Assembly (NCBI RefSeq): GCF_000513115.1
Contig: NZ_BAUU01000013.1
Coordinates: 62,001 to 126,000 of the forward strand
Source: Halalkalibacter hemicellulosilyticusJCM 9152
Lineage (GTDB): Bacteria; Bacillota; Bacilli; Bacillales; Bacillaceae_D
Length of the DNA: 64,000 nucleotides
Reading direction: 5' to 3'
The translations under genes were made by a program, and so were the position numbers. Shown here piece after piece: positions 37,277 through 45,680 of this stretch. The notes beneath the pieces were generated by a model. The model was not told where the DNA came from. It made no database searches and worked only from the letters and a program-made list of their open reading frames with translations. Position 1 is the first letter of the stretch, and each line of letters opens with the position of its first letter.

Positions 37277-37582
37277 ATGAAAGTTGAACAAGAAGTAGTG
37301 GATAAGTTTATTAAGAAGGTGGTAAAAAAGTATCCTTTTCAATTTATAAAAAATGATAAGGAGGCAATCAAGGAATTGGTCACGAAATTTAAAAAGGTAG
37401 TAGAAAAATTTATTGAAGAAGAGGAGAAGCGGTACAAAGAATCTCATAATCATATAAATAGAAAAGTTGATGCATTAAGAAAGACTAATTCTCCTGAAGA
37501 TTCTTTACAAACGGACTCACATTTAACACAACCTTTTGTCGAAAGCAAAAATGATATTAATAAAGTAAAGATTTTTAAATAG
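37277..37582 (+). CDS. Small charged protein of unknown function
   Basis: 101 residues, Lys/Glu-rich and mainly helical (VDKFIKKVVKKYPFQFIKN, KVVEKFIEEEEKRYKE). No membrane segment. ATG 37277 follows GAAGGTGAT. No family recognised. Confidence 0.5.
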   Translation: MKVEQEVVDKFIKKVVKKYPFQFIKNDKEAIKELVTKFKKVVEKFIEEEEKRYKESHNHINRKVDALRKTNSPEDSLQTDSHLTQPFVESKNDINKVKIFK

Positions 37583-37630
37583 GAATACGGTGTTAATATG
37601 TTCAAAAACGATACAATGATTAAATACGAA

Positions 37631-37657
37631 AAGATCCTTGCACACTGCAAGGATCTT
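37631..37657 (+). terminator. 12-bp hairpin between genes
   Basis: AAGATCCTTGCA/TGCAAGGATCTT perfect stem with a 3-nt loop. The T-tract is weak. Confidence 0.5.
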
Positions 37658-37747
37658 AGTATGTTATACAGTAAGAGTCTACGTTGTAACCTATAGGCGT
37701 TTGTATGAATAGTGTAAAGGGGACTAATAAGAAGAGGAGTCGATACA

Positions 37748-38593
37748 ATGTTTTATCATGTAAAGAATCTTCAATATCATGCAAAGCCTATAAGGCCAGA
37801 CCCTATATTTGCAAAAAAGTTGCAAGAAATACTTGGAGGGCAATTTGGTGAAATTTCCGTTGCTTTACAATACTTATTTCAAGGATGGAATACAAGAGGA
37901 GAAGAAAAATATAGAGATTTGTTACTTGCGACAGGTACAGAGGAGCTAGCGCATGTTGAAATGTTAGCAACGATGATCGCGCGTTTGTTAGACAATGCTC
38001 CTGTCGGAGATCAAGAAGTAGCAGCTAAAGACCCTGTTGTTGGAGCAATATTAGGCGGAATGAATCCTCAGCACGCTATTGTTGCTGGACTTGGAGCTAT
38101 GCCTGTAGATAGTGTTGGGAATCCTTGGACAGCTAGTTACATCAATGCAAGTGGAAATTTACTAGCTGATTTTCGTCTGAATTTAACAGCTGAATCTCAA
38201 GGGCGTCTTCAAGCAGTTCGATTATATGAGATGACAACCGATGATGGTGTCAAAGATATGCTATCATGGCTTATTGCACGAGATACGATGCATCAAAACC
38301 AATGGTATGCTGCAATATGCGAATTAGAAGAAAAAGAAAACATTGTTGTACCAAGTACGTTTCCGCGTTCGTTAGAAAAGCATGAAGTTGCATATGATTA
38401 TTATGATTTATCAGGAGGAACAGAAAGTAAGCATGGTCGTTGGGCGCAAGGGCCAAGTATGGATGGATTGGGTGAGTTTACGTATATTGCTAACCCTAAG
38501 CCACTTGGCAAGAAACCGAGGCTACAACCAGCTCCACCGTATATGCACAATACGGCTTTACCGAATCCACCTCACCTTCCACCTATGTTCTAA
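37748..38593 (+). CDS. Manganese catalase
   Basis: 281-residue non-haem dimanganese catalase that splits hydrogen peroxide. Ligand motifs: GQFGEISVALQYLFQGW (Glu) near residue 31, GTEELAHVEM (Glu-x-x-His) near 65, LTAESQGRLQAVRLYEMT near 144 and ARDTMHQNQWYAAI (His) near 177. The C-terminal tail is Pro-rich (PAPPYMHNTALPNPPHLPPM). Related to YdbD and the spore-coat protein CotJC; the length favours YdbD. Confidence 0.92.
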   Translation: MFYHVKNLQYHAKPIRPDPIFAKKLQEILGGQFGEISVALQYLFQGWNTRGEEKYRDLLLATGTEELAHVEMLATMIARLLDNAPVGDQEVAAKDPVVGAILGGMNPQHAIVAGLGAMPVDSVGNPWTASYINASGNLLADFRLNLTAESQGRLQAVRLYEMTTDDGVKDMLSWLIARDTMHQNQWYAAICELEEKENIVVPSTFPRSLEKHEVAYDYYDLSGGTESKHGRWAQGPSMDGLGEFTYIANPKPLGKKPRLQPAPPYMHNTALPNPPHLPPMF

Positions 38594-38630
38594 AAGGTGT
38601 TTAAAAGTTGCTGTGATGATGAATAAGTCA

Positions 38631-38662
38631 AAAAGATATCACCTCAGCGTGGTATCTTTTTT
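38631..38662 (+). terminator. Terminator of the Mn-catalase gene
   Basis: AAAAGATATCAC pairs with GTGGTATCTTTT and a T-run follows. Confidence 0.8.
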
Positions 38663-38876
38663 ATGTTTGAGCGCCAAAGAGAAGTATAAAATGGCATAAT
38701 TACATATCTGCCTATAAAATCATGATAGAAATTGAAAAAATATCAAATGAAAAAGGGAAAGGTTGTAAATAGACCCAATTCCCTTTAAAGCGAGAAATTT
38801 GTTCTGTACAATGAGCACTAGTTGGAAGCACATCAAATTAAATTCCAACACGAACAATTTTAAGGAGGAATTTTAG

Positions 38877-39146
38877 ATGAGCAAGAAATTTCTTTATACA
38901 CTATTAGCGGGGGCGCTTTCAGTTAGCGTTTTAGCAGCTTGTGGAGACGAGCCAGCACCAGAAGATGTAGATGGTGGCGATCCAGTAGGAGATGAAGAGC
39001 CTATTGAAGATCCAGTTGGTGAAGATCCTTTAGGTGAAGAACCAGCACTAGATGAAGAGCCAGGACTAGATGAAGAGCCAGGACTAGATGAAGAGCCAGG
39101 ACTAGATGAAGAGCCGATTGGTGATGAAGATTTAGAATTAGAATAA
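38877..39146 (+). CDS. Small acidic repeat lipoprotein 1
   Basis: 89 residues: signal peptide with lipobox VLAAC, then about 65 residues made almost only of Asp, Glu, Pro, Gly and Leu. The sequence includes three consecutive LDEEPG repeats encoded by an 18-bp unit at 39045-39110. AAGGAGG precedes ATG. It is related in signal peptide and composition to the next two genes. It should be anchored outside the membrane. A cation-binding or wall-spacing role is only a guess. Confidence 0.75.
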   Translation: MSKKFLYTLLAGALSVSVLAACGDEPAPEDVDGGDPVGDEEPIEDPVGEDPLGEEPALDEEPGLDEEPGLDEEPGLDEEPIGDEDLELE

Positions 39147-39177
39147 TATAATCGAATGTTACCAATCTAGTAACTAG

Positions 39178-39226
39178 AAAAGCTACCTAATAAGTTTATT
39201 CTTAACTTTTTAGGTAGCTTTTGTTT
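39178..39226 (+). terminator. Terminator of lipoprotein 1
   Basis: AAAAGCTACCTAA/TTAGGTAGCTTTT perfect 13-bp stem followed by GTTTT. Confidence 0.85.
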
Positions 39227-39294
39227 TAAATATTAAATAGTGGGTATAGATAGATGAACACAAATCAATTAAATAAAATTTTAAGGAGGAAATC

Positions 39295-39456
39295 ATGATG
39301 AATATGAAAAAGTTATTATCAGGATTAGCGGCAGGAGCGTTAGCTGTAAGTGTATTGGCAGCATGTGGAGATGTAGAAGGAGAGCCAGGAGTAGATGACC
39401 CAGGGATGAATGATCCAGGAATGGAAGAGCCGATGGATGAAGGTGGATTAGAGTAA
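39295..39456 (+). CDS. Small acidic lipoprotein 2 (tandem copy A)
   Basis: 53 residues from ATG 39295, or 50 from ATG 39304. Lipobox VLAAC after KKLLSGLAAGALAVS, then a mature part of about 27 residues rich in Asp, Glu, Gly, Pro and Met. AAGGAGG lies just upstream. From 39304 on, its protein is identical to the next gene's. Confidence 0.75.
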   Translation: MMNMKKLLSGLAAGALAVSVLAACGDVEGEPGVDDPGMNDPGMEEPMDEGGLE

Positions 39457-39508
39457 AAGTAGGAAGTCTTATAGTCAAAATGGATGAATATAAAGGAGGA
39501 GAAAAATA

Positions 39509-39661
39509 ATGAAAAAGTTATTATCAGGATTAGCGGCAGGAGCGTTAGCTGTAAGTGTATTAGCAGCATGTGGAGATGTAGAAGGAGAGCCAGGAGTAGA
39601 TGACCCAGGGATGAATGACCCAGGAATGGAAGAGCCAATGGATGAAGGTGGATTAGAATAG
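39509..39661 (+). CDS. Small acidic lipoprotein 3 (tandem copy B)
   Basis: 50 residues behind AAGGAGG. The nucleotide sequence differs from 39304-39456 at only a few positions (wobble bases in Leu, Asp and Pro codons and in the last codons); the protein is the same. This points to recent duplication with selection on the protein, or to gene conversion. Confidence 0.75.
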   Translation: MKKLLSGLAAGALAVSVLAACGDVEGEPGVDDPGMNDPGMEEPMDEGGLE

Positions 39662-39697
39662 AAGATAATAGTTTTCATCATGATTGTATAAGATAAG

Positions 39698-39843
39698 AGG
39701 TTGGGACATAACAAAGTGTTTAGCTGAGAATCTGAACAATATGCAAATGAAGCGAAGTATATTGCAGGAGCGGTGAATGTGCTCCACTGTGTGTTTGTTC
39801 GGTTTCTCATTTATGAAAATACTTTTGTCCCAACCTTTTTTTG
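39698..39843 (+). repeat. Dispersed repeat family R2, copy 1
   Basis: Ends are inverted: AGGTTGGGAC at 39698 and GTCCCAACCT at 39836. The inside includes GTGTTTAGCTGAGAATCTG, GGAGCGGTGAATGTGCTCCA and CTCATTTATGAAAATAC. It is followed by a T-run, so could end transcription. A second copy lies at 53106-53243. The gene-free stretch 39844-40036 is A+T-rich with nothing else clear. Confidence 0.7.
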
Positions 39844-40036
39844 TTTTAGATTAGCATCTTTTTACATAGTTAAAAATATATTAAAATAATTAAATTGATT
39901 ATTCCGAAAATAAAAATAGTATAAAATATTTCGTGTATTTATTAAGAGTTTATAAAAGTATTTGCAATTGAAAGGCTGTGTGTTAATATGCATATACAAG
40001 TATAATTATTATATTGAAAAAGTTGGGGGATTTAAA

Positions 40037-40798
40037 GTGAAAAAAATATTCATGTACTTAGTTATGACAATGATCGTTAGTTTTGCGTTAGTTGCATGTG
40101 GCTCGGATGATTCAGAAACATTAGTAATGGGAACGTCAGCTGATTATCCACCATATGAATCGTTTGATACATCAACAGGAGAAATTGTTGGGTTTGATAT
40201 TGATATTGCTCGTTATATTACAGATGAGCTTGGATATGAACTTGAAATTGAAGATATGGATTTTAATTCGTTAATTCCAGCTTTAGAATCAGGAAGAATT
40301 GATTTTGTATTGGCGGGGATGACTCCAGATGATGAACGTAGTCAAAGTGTTGACTTCTCTGATATTTATTATTTAGCGAAAAATTTAATTGTCACAACAG
40401 AAGATTCTGATATTCATACGATGGAAGATTTAGAAGGAAAGACTGTGGCAGTACAGCTCGGGTCAATTCAAGAGCAAGAAGCAGAAACGATTGCTGATGA
40501 TTTTGGGTTTGAAGTGGTTAAATTAAATCGTATTCCAGAAATTGTTCAAGAGTTATTAGCTGGACGTATTGATGCCATTCTAATGGAAGATAAAGTTGCA
40601 GAAGGATTTCTAGGAGCTCAAGAAGGATTAATGAGTTTTGAAGTGCCAGTAGAAGATGATGAGGAATTAGGAGCTGCTATTGCTTTTCCGAAAGAAAGTG
40701 AATTAGTAGAACCTTTTAATGAAAAACTAATTGAAATGATGGAAAATGGCAAGATGGATGAACTTATTTTAGAATGGTTTGATGCAGAAGATGAATAA
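40037..40798 (+). CDS. artP: Amino-acid ABC transporter substrate-binding lipoprotein
   Basis: 253 residues. The signal peptide ends in the lipobox ALVAC; the mature part is a family-3 solute-binding protein (VMGTSADYPPYESFD, VGFDIDIARYI, FVLAGMTPDDERSQSVDFSD). GTG 40037 follows GGGGGA; the upstream GTG/ATG starts would spoil the signal peptide. First gene of a three-gene importer, next to yqjA as artPQR is in B. subtilis. Arginine is the likely ligand by synteny; other polar amino acids are possible. Confidence 0.85.
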   Translation: MKKIFMYLVMTMIVSFALVACGSDDSETLVMGTSADYPPYESFDTSTGEIVGFDIDIARYITDELGYELEIEDMDFNSLIPALESGRIDFVLAGMTPDDERSQSVDFSDIYYLAKNLIVTTEDSDIHTMEDLEGKTVAVQLGSIQEQEAETIADDFGFEVVKLNRIPEIVQELLAGRIDAILMEDKVAEGFLGAQEGLMSFEVPVEDDEELGAAIAFPKESELVEPFNEKLIEMMENGKMDELILEWFDAEDE

Positions 40799-40830
40799 AC
40801 CAATTATTGATTAAAGGAAGGGGTGAGGGC

Positions 40831-41487
40831 ATGGATTTGAGCTTTGATCGAATCGTGCCCCATATTCCTTTTATCCTAGAAGGGATATGGGTTACACTAC
40901 AATTTGTTAGTGTTTCATTGATTATTGGTTTATTGCTAGGAATCATATTAGCTATTTTTAAGATTGGACGTTTTGGGATTTTACGCTTTTTAGCAAATGC
41001 TTATACATCTATTTTTCGTGGTACTCCTCTTATATTACAGTTGTCAATCATTTATTTTGGTGTCCCTCAATTCGGAATTGATATTAGTGCATATGTAGCA
41101 GGAGTTCTTGCTTTTGGTTTAAATTCGGCTGCGTACGTTTCAGAAATTATTCGTGCAGGAATTCAAGCGGTTGATAAGGGACAGCAAGAAGCAGCTGATG
41201 CATTAGGCGTTCCTTATAGACAAACGATGCTTCACATTATTTTACCTCAAGCCTTTCGTAACATATTACCTGCTCTCTTTAATGAGTTTATTAATTTAAC
41301 GAAGGAATCCGCCATTGTGTCTGTTATTGGGGTTATGGACCTCATGAGAAGAGCTCAAATTGTAAATGCTCAACTCTATACGTATTTCGAAACGTTCCTA
41401 TTAATTGGACTAGTCTATTACATTCTTGTGATGGGATTGACTTTAATTGGCCGGTTTATTGAGAGGAGGTTGCAACGCAGTGATTAA
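40831..41487 (+). CDS. artQ: Amino-acid ABC transporter permease
   Basis: 218 residues, about five membrane helices, of the HisM/GlnP type. The EAA loop reads [20 protein letters not shown] near residue 121. ATG 40831 follows GGGGTGAGG. Its stop overlaps the start of the ATPase gene by 8 bp. Confidence 0.88.
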   Translation: MDLSFDRIVPHIPFILEGIWVTLQFVSVSLIIGLLLGIILAIFKIGRFGILRFLANAYTSIFRGTPLILQLSIIYFGVPQFGIDISAYVAGVLAFGLNSAAYVSEIIRAGIQAVDKGQQEAADALGVPYRQTMLHIILPQAFRNILPALFNEFINLTKESAIVSVIGVMDLMRRAQIVNAQLYTYFETFLLIGLVYYILVMGLTLIGRFIERRLQRSD

Positions 41488-42202
41488 AGTTGAGAATTTA
41501 TATAAATCGTTTCAGCAAATGGAAGTGTTAAAAGGGATCTCAACAGAAATAGAACAAGGTGATGTCGTTGCTGTGATTGGTCCTTCAGGCTCAGGGAAGT
41601 CTACCTTTTTGCGTTGCTTGAATTTATTAGAAAAGCCTACCTCAGGTCAAGTTTGGATCGGAGAAATGGAATTGACAAACCCTAAAGCGGACGTCCGAAT
41701 CGTTAGACAGCAAATCGGAATGGTGTTTCAGCATTTTCATCTTTTTCCTCATATGACCGTTCTTGAGAACATTACGTATGCTCCTCAAAACGTAAAAGGT
41801 GAAAAAAAAGAAAGTGCTGTAACTAGAGCAAAACAATTACTTCAGGATGTAGGGTTATTGGAGAAAAGTGGCGAATATCCTAGTCGTTTGTCTGGTGGTC
41901 AGAAGCAGAGAGTAGCGATTGCACGGGCATTAGCGATGGAGCCTGAAGTGATGTTATTCGATGAGCCGACGTCTGCATTAGATCCTGAGATGGTTAAGGA
42001 AGTGCTGAATGTCATGAAACAGCTAGCTCAATCTGGTATGACGATGGTTATTGTTACACATGAAATGGGCTTTGCTCGAGAAGTTGCCGATCGAGTTCTC
42101 TTTCTTGACCAAGGAATGCTAGTTGAAGATACACCGCCAAAACAGTTTTTTGAAGCGCCTACTTCCGATCGAGCAAAGGAATTCCTTGATAAAGTTTTGT
42201 GA
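41480..42202 (+). CDS. artR: Amino-acid ABC transporter ATPase
   Basis: 240 residues. Walker [10 protein letters not shown] near residue 33, Q-loop [14 protein letters not shown], signature [15 protein letters not shown], Walker [14 protein letters not shown], switch His VTHEMGF. It energises the ArtP/ArtQ importer. GTG 41480 follows GAGGAGG. Confidence 0.93.
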   Translation: MIKVENLYKSFQQMEVLKGISTEIEQGDVVAVIGPSGSGKSTFLRCLNLLEKPTSGQVWIGEMELTNPKADVRIVRQQIGMVFQHFHLFPHMTVLENITYAPQNVKGEKKESAVTRAKQLLQDVGLLEKSGEYPSRLSGGQKQRVAIARALAMEPEVMLFDEPTSALDPEMVKEVLNVMKQLAQSGMTMVIVTHEMGFAREVADRVLFLDQGMLVEDTPPKQFFEAPTSDRAKEFLDKVL

Positions 42203-42211
42203 ATCATTATA

Positions 42212-42258
42212 AAAACTCGAATAAAGGTCTTTAAAAGACCGTATTATTCGAGTTTTTT
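42212..42258 (+). terminator. Terminator of the artPQR operon
   Basis: AAAACTCGAATAA with TTATTCGAGTTTT, plus an inner GGTCTTT/AAAGACC hairpin, then T6. Confidence 0.85.
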
Positions 42259-42390
42259 CATTGAATTAAAAAAAGATCGTTGTACGGTTTTCGTAAATTA
42301 TATATACATGCTGGAATGTATCATGGCTTCGTATGATAAAATATAAGTAATAATAGAGACACATGTTTGAACAGTAAAGGAGTCGAATGA

Positions 42391-43359
42391 ATGCCATTCC
42401 GAATTGGATATCGTACATTAAAGACGGCTATTGGAGCTGGAGTAGCTGTAGCCATAGCACAAATGCTGAATTTAGACTTTTATGGATCTGCGGCGATTTT
42501 GACTTTACTTTGTATTTCGACAACGAAACGTGATTCTGTAAAGGCATCATGGTATCGAATTGCAGCTTGTTTAATTGGGCTTGTTGTTAGCTCAATCGTT
42601 TTTAGTTTCATTGGTTACGCGCCGTGGGCTTTAGCTGTTGTATTAGTACTGTTTATCCCATTAGCAGTCATGTGGAAAGTAGAAGAAGGGATTGTCACGA
42701 GCGCCGTCATTATTTTGCATATGTATACAGCTCAAGAAGTAACGGTTTCTTTAATTATAAATGAATTGCTACTAATTATAATCGGTGTTGGGGTCGCTTT
42801 AATTATGAATGCTTATATGCCAAGTAGTGAAAGGAAGCTTCGTCATTATCATAAAGAAATCGAAACGCACTTTAAGAAAATCTTTTTTGAATTGGCTGTT
42901 TATTTAAGATATGGGGAGAGTGACTGGGACGGGAAAGAAATATACGAAACTGATGAATTATTAAAAGCAGGACAAAATGAAGCACTTGTTAATATACATA
43001 ACCATTTCCTTCGATATGAAGATCGTTATTACTATTATTTTAAAATGAGGGAAAAGCAATTTGAGTTACTTGAGAGGCTTATGCCTTATATATCCTCTAT
43101 TGATCAGACGTATGAACAAAATGTCGTACTTGCAGATTTTCTGGAGGAATTAGGTGCAGCAATTAGTCCAGCTAATCAAGTTCCTTATTTCTTAGATAGG
43201 CTTGAGGACATTAAGAAAGGATTTCAAAAAACAGATCTCCCAAAAACGCGTGAGGAATTCGAAATTCGCGCATCGTTATTTTATATTATGAATGAACTAG
43301 CTGAATATTTGCATATTAAAGATCGTTTGTGGAATGAGTTGGATAAGAAGAAACTGTAA
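42391..43359 (+). CDS. yqjA: Aromatic acid exporter family (ArAE/DUF939) membrane protein
   Basis: 322 residues: an N-terminal domain of about five to six helices (KTAIGAGVAVAIAQMLNLDF, STTKRDSVKASWYRIAACLI) and a ~180-residue cytosolic helical domain with DRYYYYFKMREKQFELLERL. It matches the YqjA-type half-size FUSC exporters. Position right after artPQR as in B. subtilis. The exported substrate is unknown. Confidence 0.82.
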   Translation: MPFRIGYRTLKTAIGAGVAVAIAQMLNLDFYGSAAILTLLCISTTKRDSVKASWYRIAACLIGLVVSSIVFSFIGYAPWALAVVLVLFIPLAVMWKVEEGIVTSAVIILHMYTAQEVTVSLIINELLLIIIGVGVALIMNAYMPSSERKLRHYHKEIETHFKKIFFELAVYLRYGESDWDGKEIYETDELLKAGQNEALVNIHNHFLRYEDRYYYYFKMREKQFELLERLMPYISSIDQTYEQNVVLADFLEELGAAISPANQVPYFLDRLEDIKKGFQKTDLPKTREEFEIRASLFYIMNELAEYLHIKDRLWNELDKKKL

Positions 43360-43393
43360 TGATTACACTATAGAAAAAAAGGGGTTGTTTATA

Positions 43394-43906
43394 GTGAGAT
43401 CATTTTGCTTCTTTTTCTTAACGGTACTTGCAGTTTCGCCTATATGGCCTTTAGGAGAGAATCCGACAGTGGGAGACCCGTTTTTAGTAGTGAATATTTC
43501 AGAGAAGGAAATTTCTTATATACATGAAAGTAAAGTTCAGTCAACGTACCCAATTGCAATTGGAAAAGATGGCGATGAGACACCCATTGGCCTTTTTCAA
43601 ATTATTGTAAAAGCGAAAGATCCGTATTATCGTAAGTTAAATATAGAAGGTGGGTCACCTGAAAATCCACTAGGATCACGCTGGATCGGTTTTGATGCGA
43701 ATGATACGGATGGACGTATATTTGGCATTCACGGTACAAATCGACCTGATCTAATTGGACAGGCTGTTACTGCAGGTTGTATTAGAATGGCCAATGAACA
43801 TGTAGAGGAACTATTTCAACAAATACCATTAGGAACCAAGTTGTTAATTACCGATCAACGAGGGATAGAAGTAGTGGAATTAGCGAAAGAGCATGGAGCT
43901 ATTTAA
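43394..43906 (+). CDS. L,D-transpeptidase (YkuD domain)
   Basis: 170 residues with an N-terminal signal peptide (SFCFFFLTVLAVSPIWPLG). The catalytic domain forms 3-3 peptide cross-links or attaches groups to peptidoglycan outside the membrane. Active-site motif: FGIHGTNRPDLIG followed by VTAGCIRM with the catalytic Cys near residue 134. No LysM domain. GTG 43394; weak GGGG ribosome-binding site. Its start lies 34 bp after the yqjA stop. Confidence 0.88.
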   Translation: MRSFCFFFLTVLAVSPIWPLGENPTVGDPFLVVNISEKEISYIHESKVQSTYPIAIGKDGDETPIGLFQIIVKAKDPYYRKLNIEGGSPENPLGSRWIGFDANDTDGRIFGIHGTNRPDLIGQAVTAGCIRMANEHVEELFQQIPLGTKLLITDQRGIEVVELAKEHGAI

Positions 43907-43971
43907 TACTCAACAATGGAAAAGGGGATGCCCTAATAAGGACTCCCCCTTTTGCGATATGATGATAATAA

Positions 43972-44061
43972 TTAGAAGATCGATACTCCCATTAAAAGTG
44001 TTCCTAGAACCATCGTAATGATCATAATATATATAATGAGCTTCTGGAATTTACGTGGCAT
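43972..44061 (-). CDS. prli42: Stressosome-associated mini-membrane protein Prli42
   Basis: 29 residues: basic start MPRKFQKLI followed by one membrane helix (IYIMIITMVLGTLLMGVSIF). The layout matches Prli42, which in Listeria anchors the stressosome to the membrane and relays oxidative stress to sigma-B. A strong AGAGGAGG lies 7-8 nt before the ATG. The family call rests on size and pattern. Confidence 0.75.
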   Translation of the reverse strand: MPRKFQKLIIYIMIITMVLGTLLMGVSIF

Positions 44062-44254
44062 ACTGACCCCTCCTCTTAAACATACTTATGGCATAATCGC
44101 TATCAAGTCTATACGTCTATTTTACTTGTTACTCGTTGAAAGGACAAGAGGGTTTAAAGTAGTAGCTGTTGGAAATGGAGAAAAACGGTTATAACTTGCT
44201 GTTTTAAAGCGACAGCGTTACGATAATAAAGGAAAAAAAGGAGGTTCACGACCT

Positions 44255-45387
44255 ATGGTAAATGAACAACGATTAGTTAAAGAGTTTTTAGAGCTTGTTC
44301 AAATTGATTCAGAAACAAAAGAGGAACAATTCATTGCACCAGTATTAAAAAAGAAATTTCAACAATTAGGTGTCTCTGTCGTGGAGGATGACTCAGCAAG
44401 TAGAACGGGGCATGGAGCTGGTAACTTAATTTGCACACTAGAGGCTCAAAAAAGGAAGCGACACCGATCTATTTTACCTCTCATATGGACACCGTTGTGC
44501 CCGGTAAAGGAATTAAGCCTAAAATAGAAAATGGGTATGTTGTCACTGATGGGACGACAATTTTAGGGGCAGATGATAAAGCGGGTATTGCGGCTATGTT
44601 TGAGGCGTTACGAGTACTAAAGGAACATAAAATTGAACATGGACTTATTCAATTTATCATTACTGCTGGAGAAGAATCAGGTCTAGTTGGAGCGAAGGAA
44701 ATGAATCCAAACGATATGAAGGCAAAGTTTGGGTTTGCTCTAGATAGTGATGGTCAAGTAGGAAACATTATTGTGGCAGCTCCTACGCAAGCAAAAATAA
44801 GTGCAACGATTTTAGGGAAAACCGCTCATGCCGGGGTAGCACCAGAAAAAGGGATATCAGCTATAACGGTTGCTGCAAAAGCTATTTCAAAAATGCCACT
44901 GGGCAGAATAGATGAAGAGACGACAGCTAATATTGGTCGGTTTGAAGGTGGTACGCAAACAAACATTGTATGTGATCACGTAACAATTGTGGCAGAAGCA
45001 CGTTCGCTCATTCAAGAAAAAATGGAAAAGCAAGTTGAAAAAATGAAGCAGGCATTTGAAGAAACGGCTGCAAAATACGGTGCTAAGGCTGAAGTAGATA
45101 TAGACGTAATGTATCCAGGGTTTAAGCTTAGTGACGATGACATAGTCGTAAAGGTTGCCAAAAAAGCGATGGCTGAAATAGGTAGAGACGTTCATTTGTT
45201 ACAAAGTGGTGGTGGTAGCGACGCGAATGTTTTTGCTGGTCATGGCGTCCCAACGGTTAATTTAGCTGTCGGCTATGAAGAAATACATACAAAGAATGAA
45301 CGAATGCCGATCGGTGAGTTAGTAAAATTATCAGAAGCTGTAGTGGCTATTATTAAAGAAGTTGCAACGAATACAAGCAAGAATTAA
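44255..45387 (+). pseudogene. yqjE: M20 family peptidase, PepT/YqjE-like, frameshifted
   Basis: Zinc aminotripeptidase-like enzyme. Metal-site motifs: FTSHMDTVVPGKG (His-x-Asp), ILGADDKAGIAAM and ITAGEESGLVGAKEM. The C-terminal Q-SGGGSDANVF is also intact. A missing G near 44443 (GAGGGCTCA expected) splits it into two frames; the restored protein would have about 377 residues. Synteny (before dinB/yqjH) supports YqjE. The break is probably one of several sequence errors in this window. Confidence 0.87.
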
Positions 45388-45560
45388 TGATAAAGAACGT
45401 CTTTCCCAAACTCAAGGCATTCTAATATATGTTCTTCAGTATCACCGACAATCGCAGCTAGTTCAGCTATTGTTGGTGATTTTTTTTGCTTTGAGGCTGA
45501 ATGAGTTTGGATTTGATATACTTGTTGAAAAAGATGATTGTATGAAGTTTGTTTCGTCAT
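45384..45560 (-). CDS. Small orphan protein resembling sigma-70 region 3
   Basis: 58 residues (MTKQTSYNHLFQQVYQIQTH start). The last half, PTIAELAAIVGDTEEHILEC, resembles the helix-turn-helix of region 3 in sigma-B/F/G factors, but regions 2 and 4 are absent. GAGGTGAG precedes the ATG by 9 nt. It overlaps the yqjE stop by 4 bp on the other strand. It could be a remnant or a small regulator. Confidence 0.5.
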   Translation of the reverse strand: MTKQTSYNHLFQQVYQIQTHSASKQKKSPTIAELAAIVGDTEEHILECLEFGKDVLYH

Positions 45561-45680
45561 GTGAACACTCACCTCTCAATTTGTATAAACATACTCTCTT
45601 TTCTCAGCTTATAGAAGTTTAAGGAAAACATCAACTTTTTGAATATCATTCGTTATTGAAAAAGAAAGGAGGAGAACGAT

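Noticed and set aside
39210-39810. Minus-strand ORFs with Pro/Ser-rich and Leu/His-rich repeats opposite the lipoprotein genes
   Set aside because: They are mirror images of the acidic lipoprotein coding sequence, have no proper ribosome-binding sites and run across repeats and terminators.
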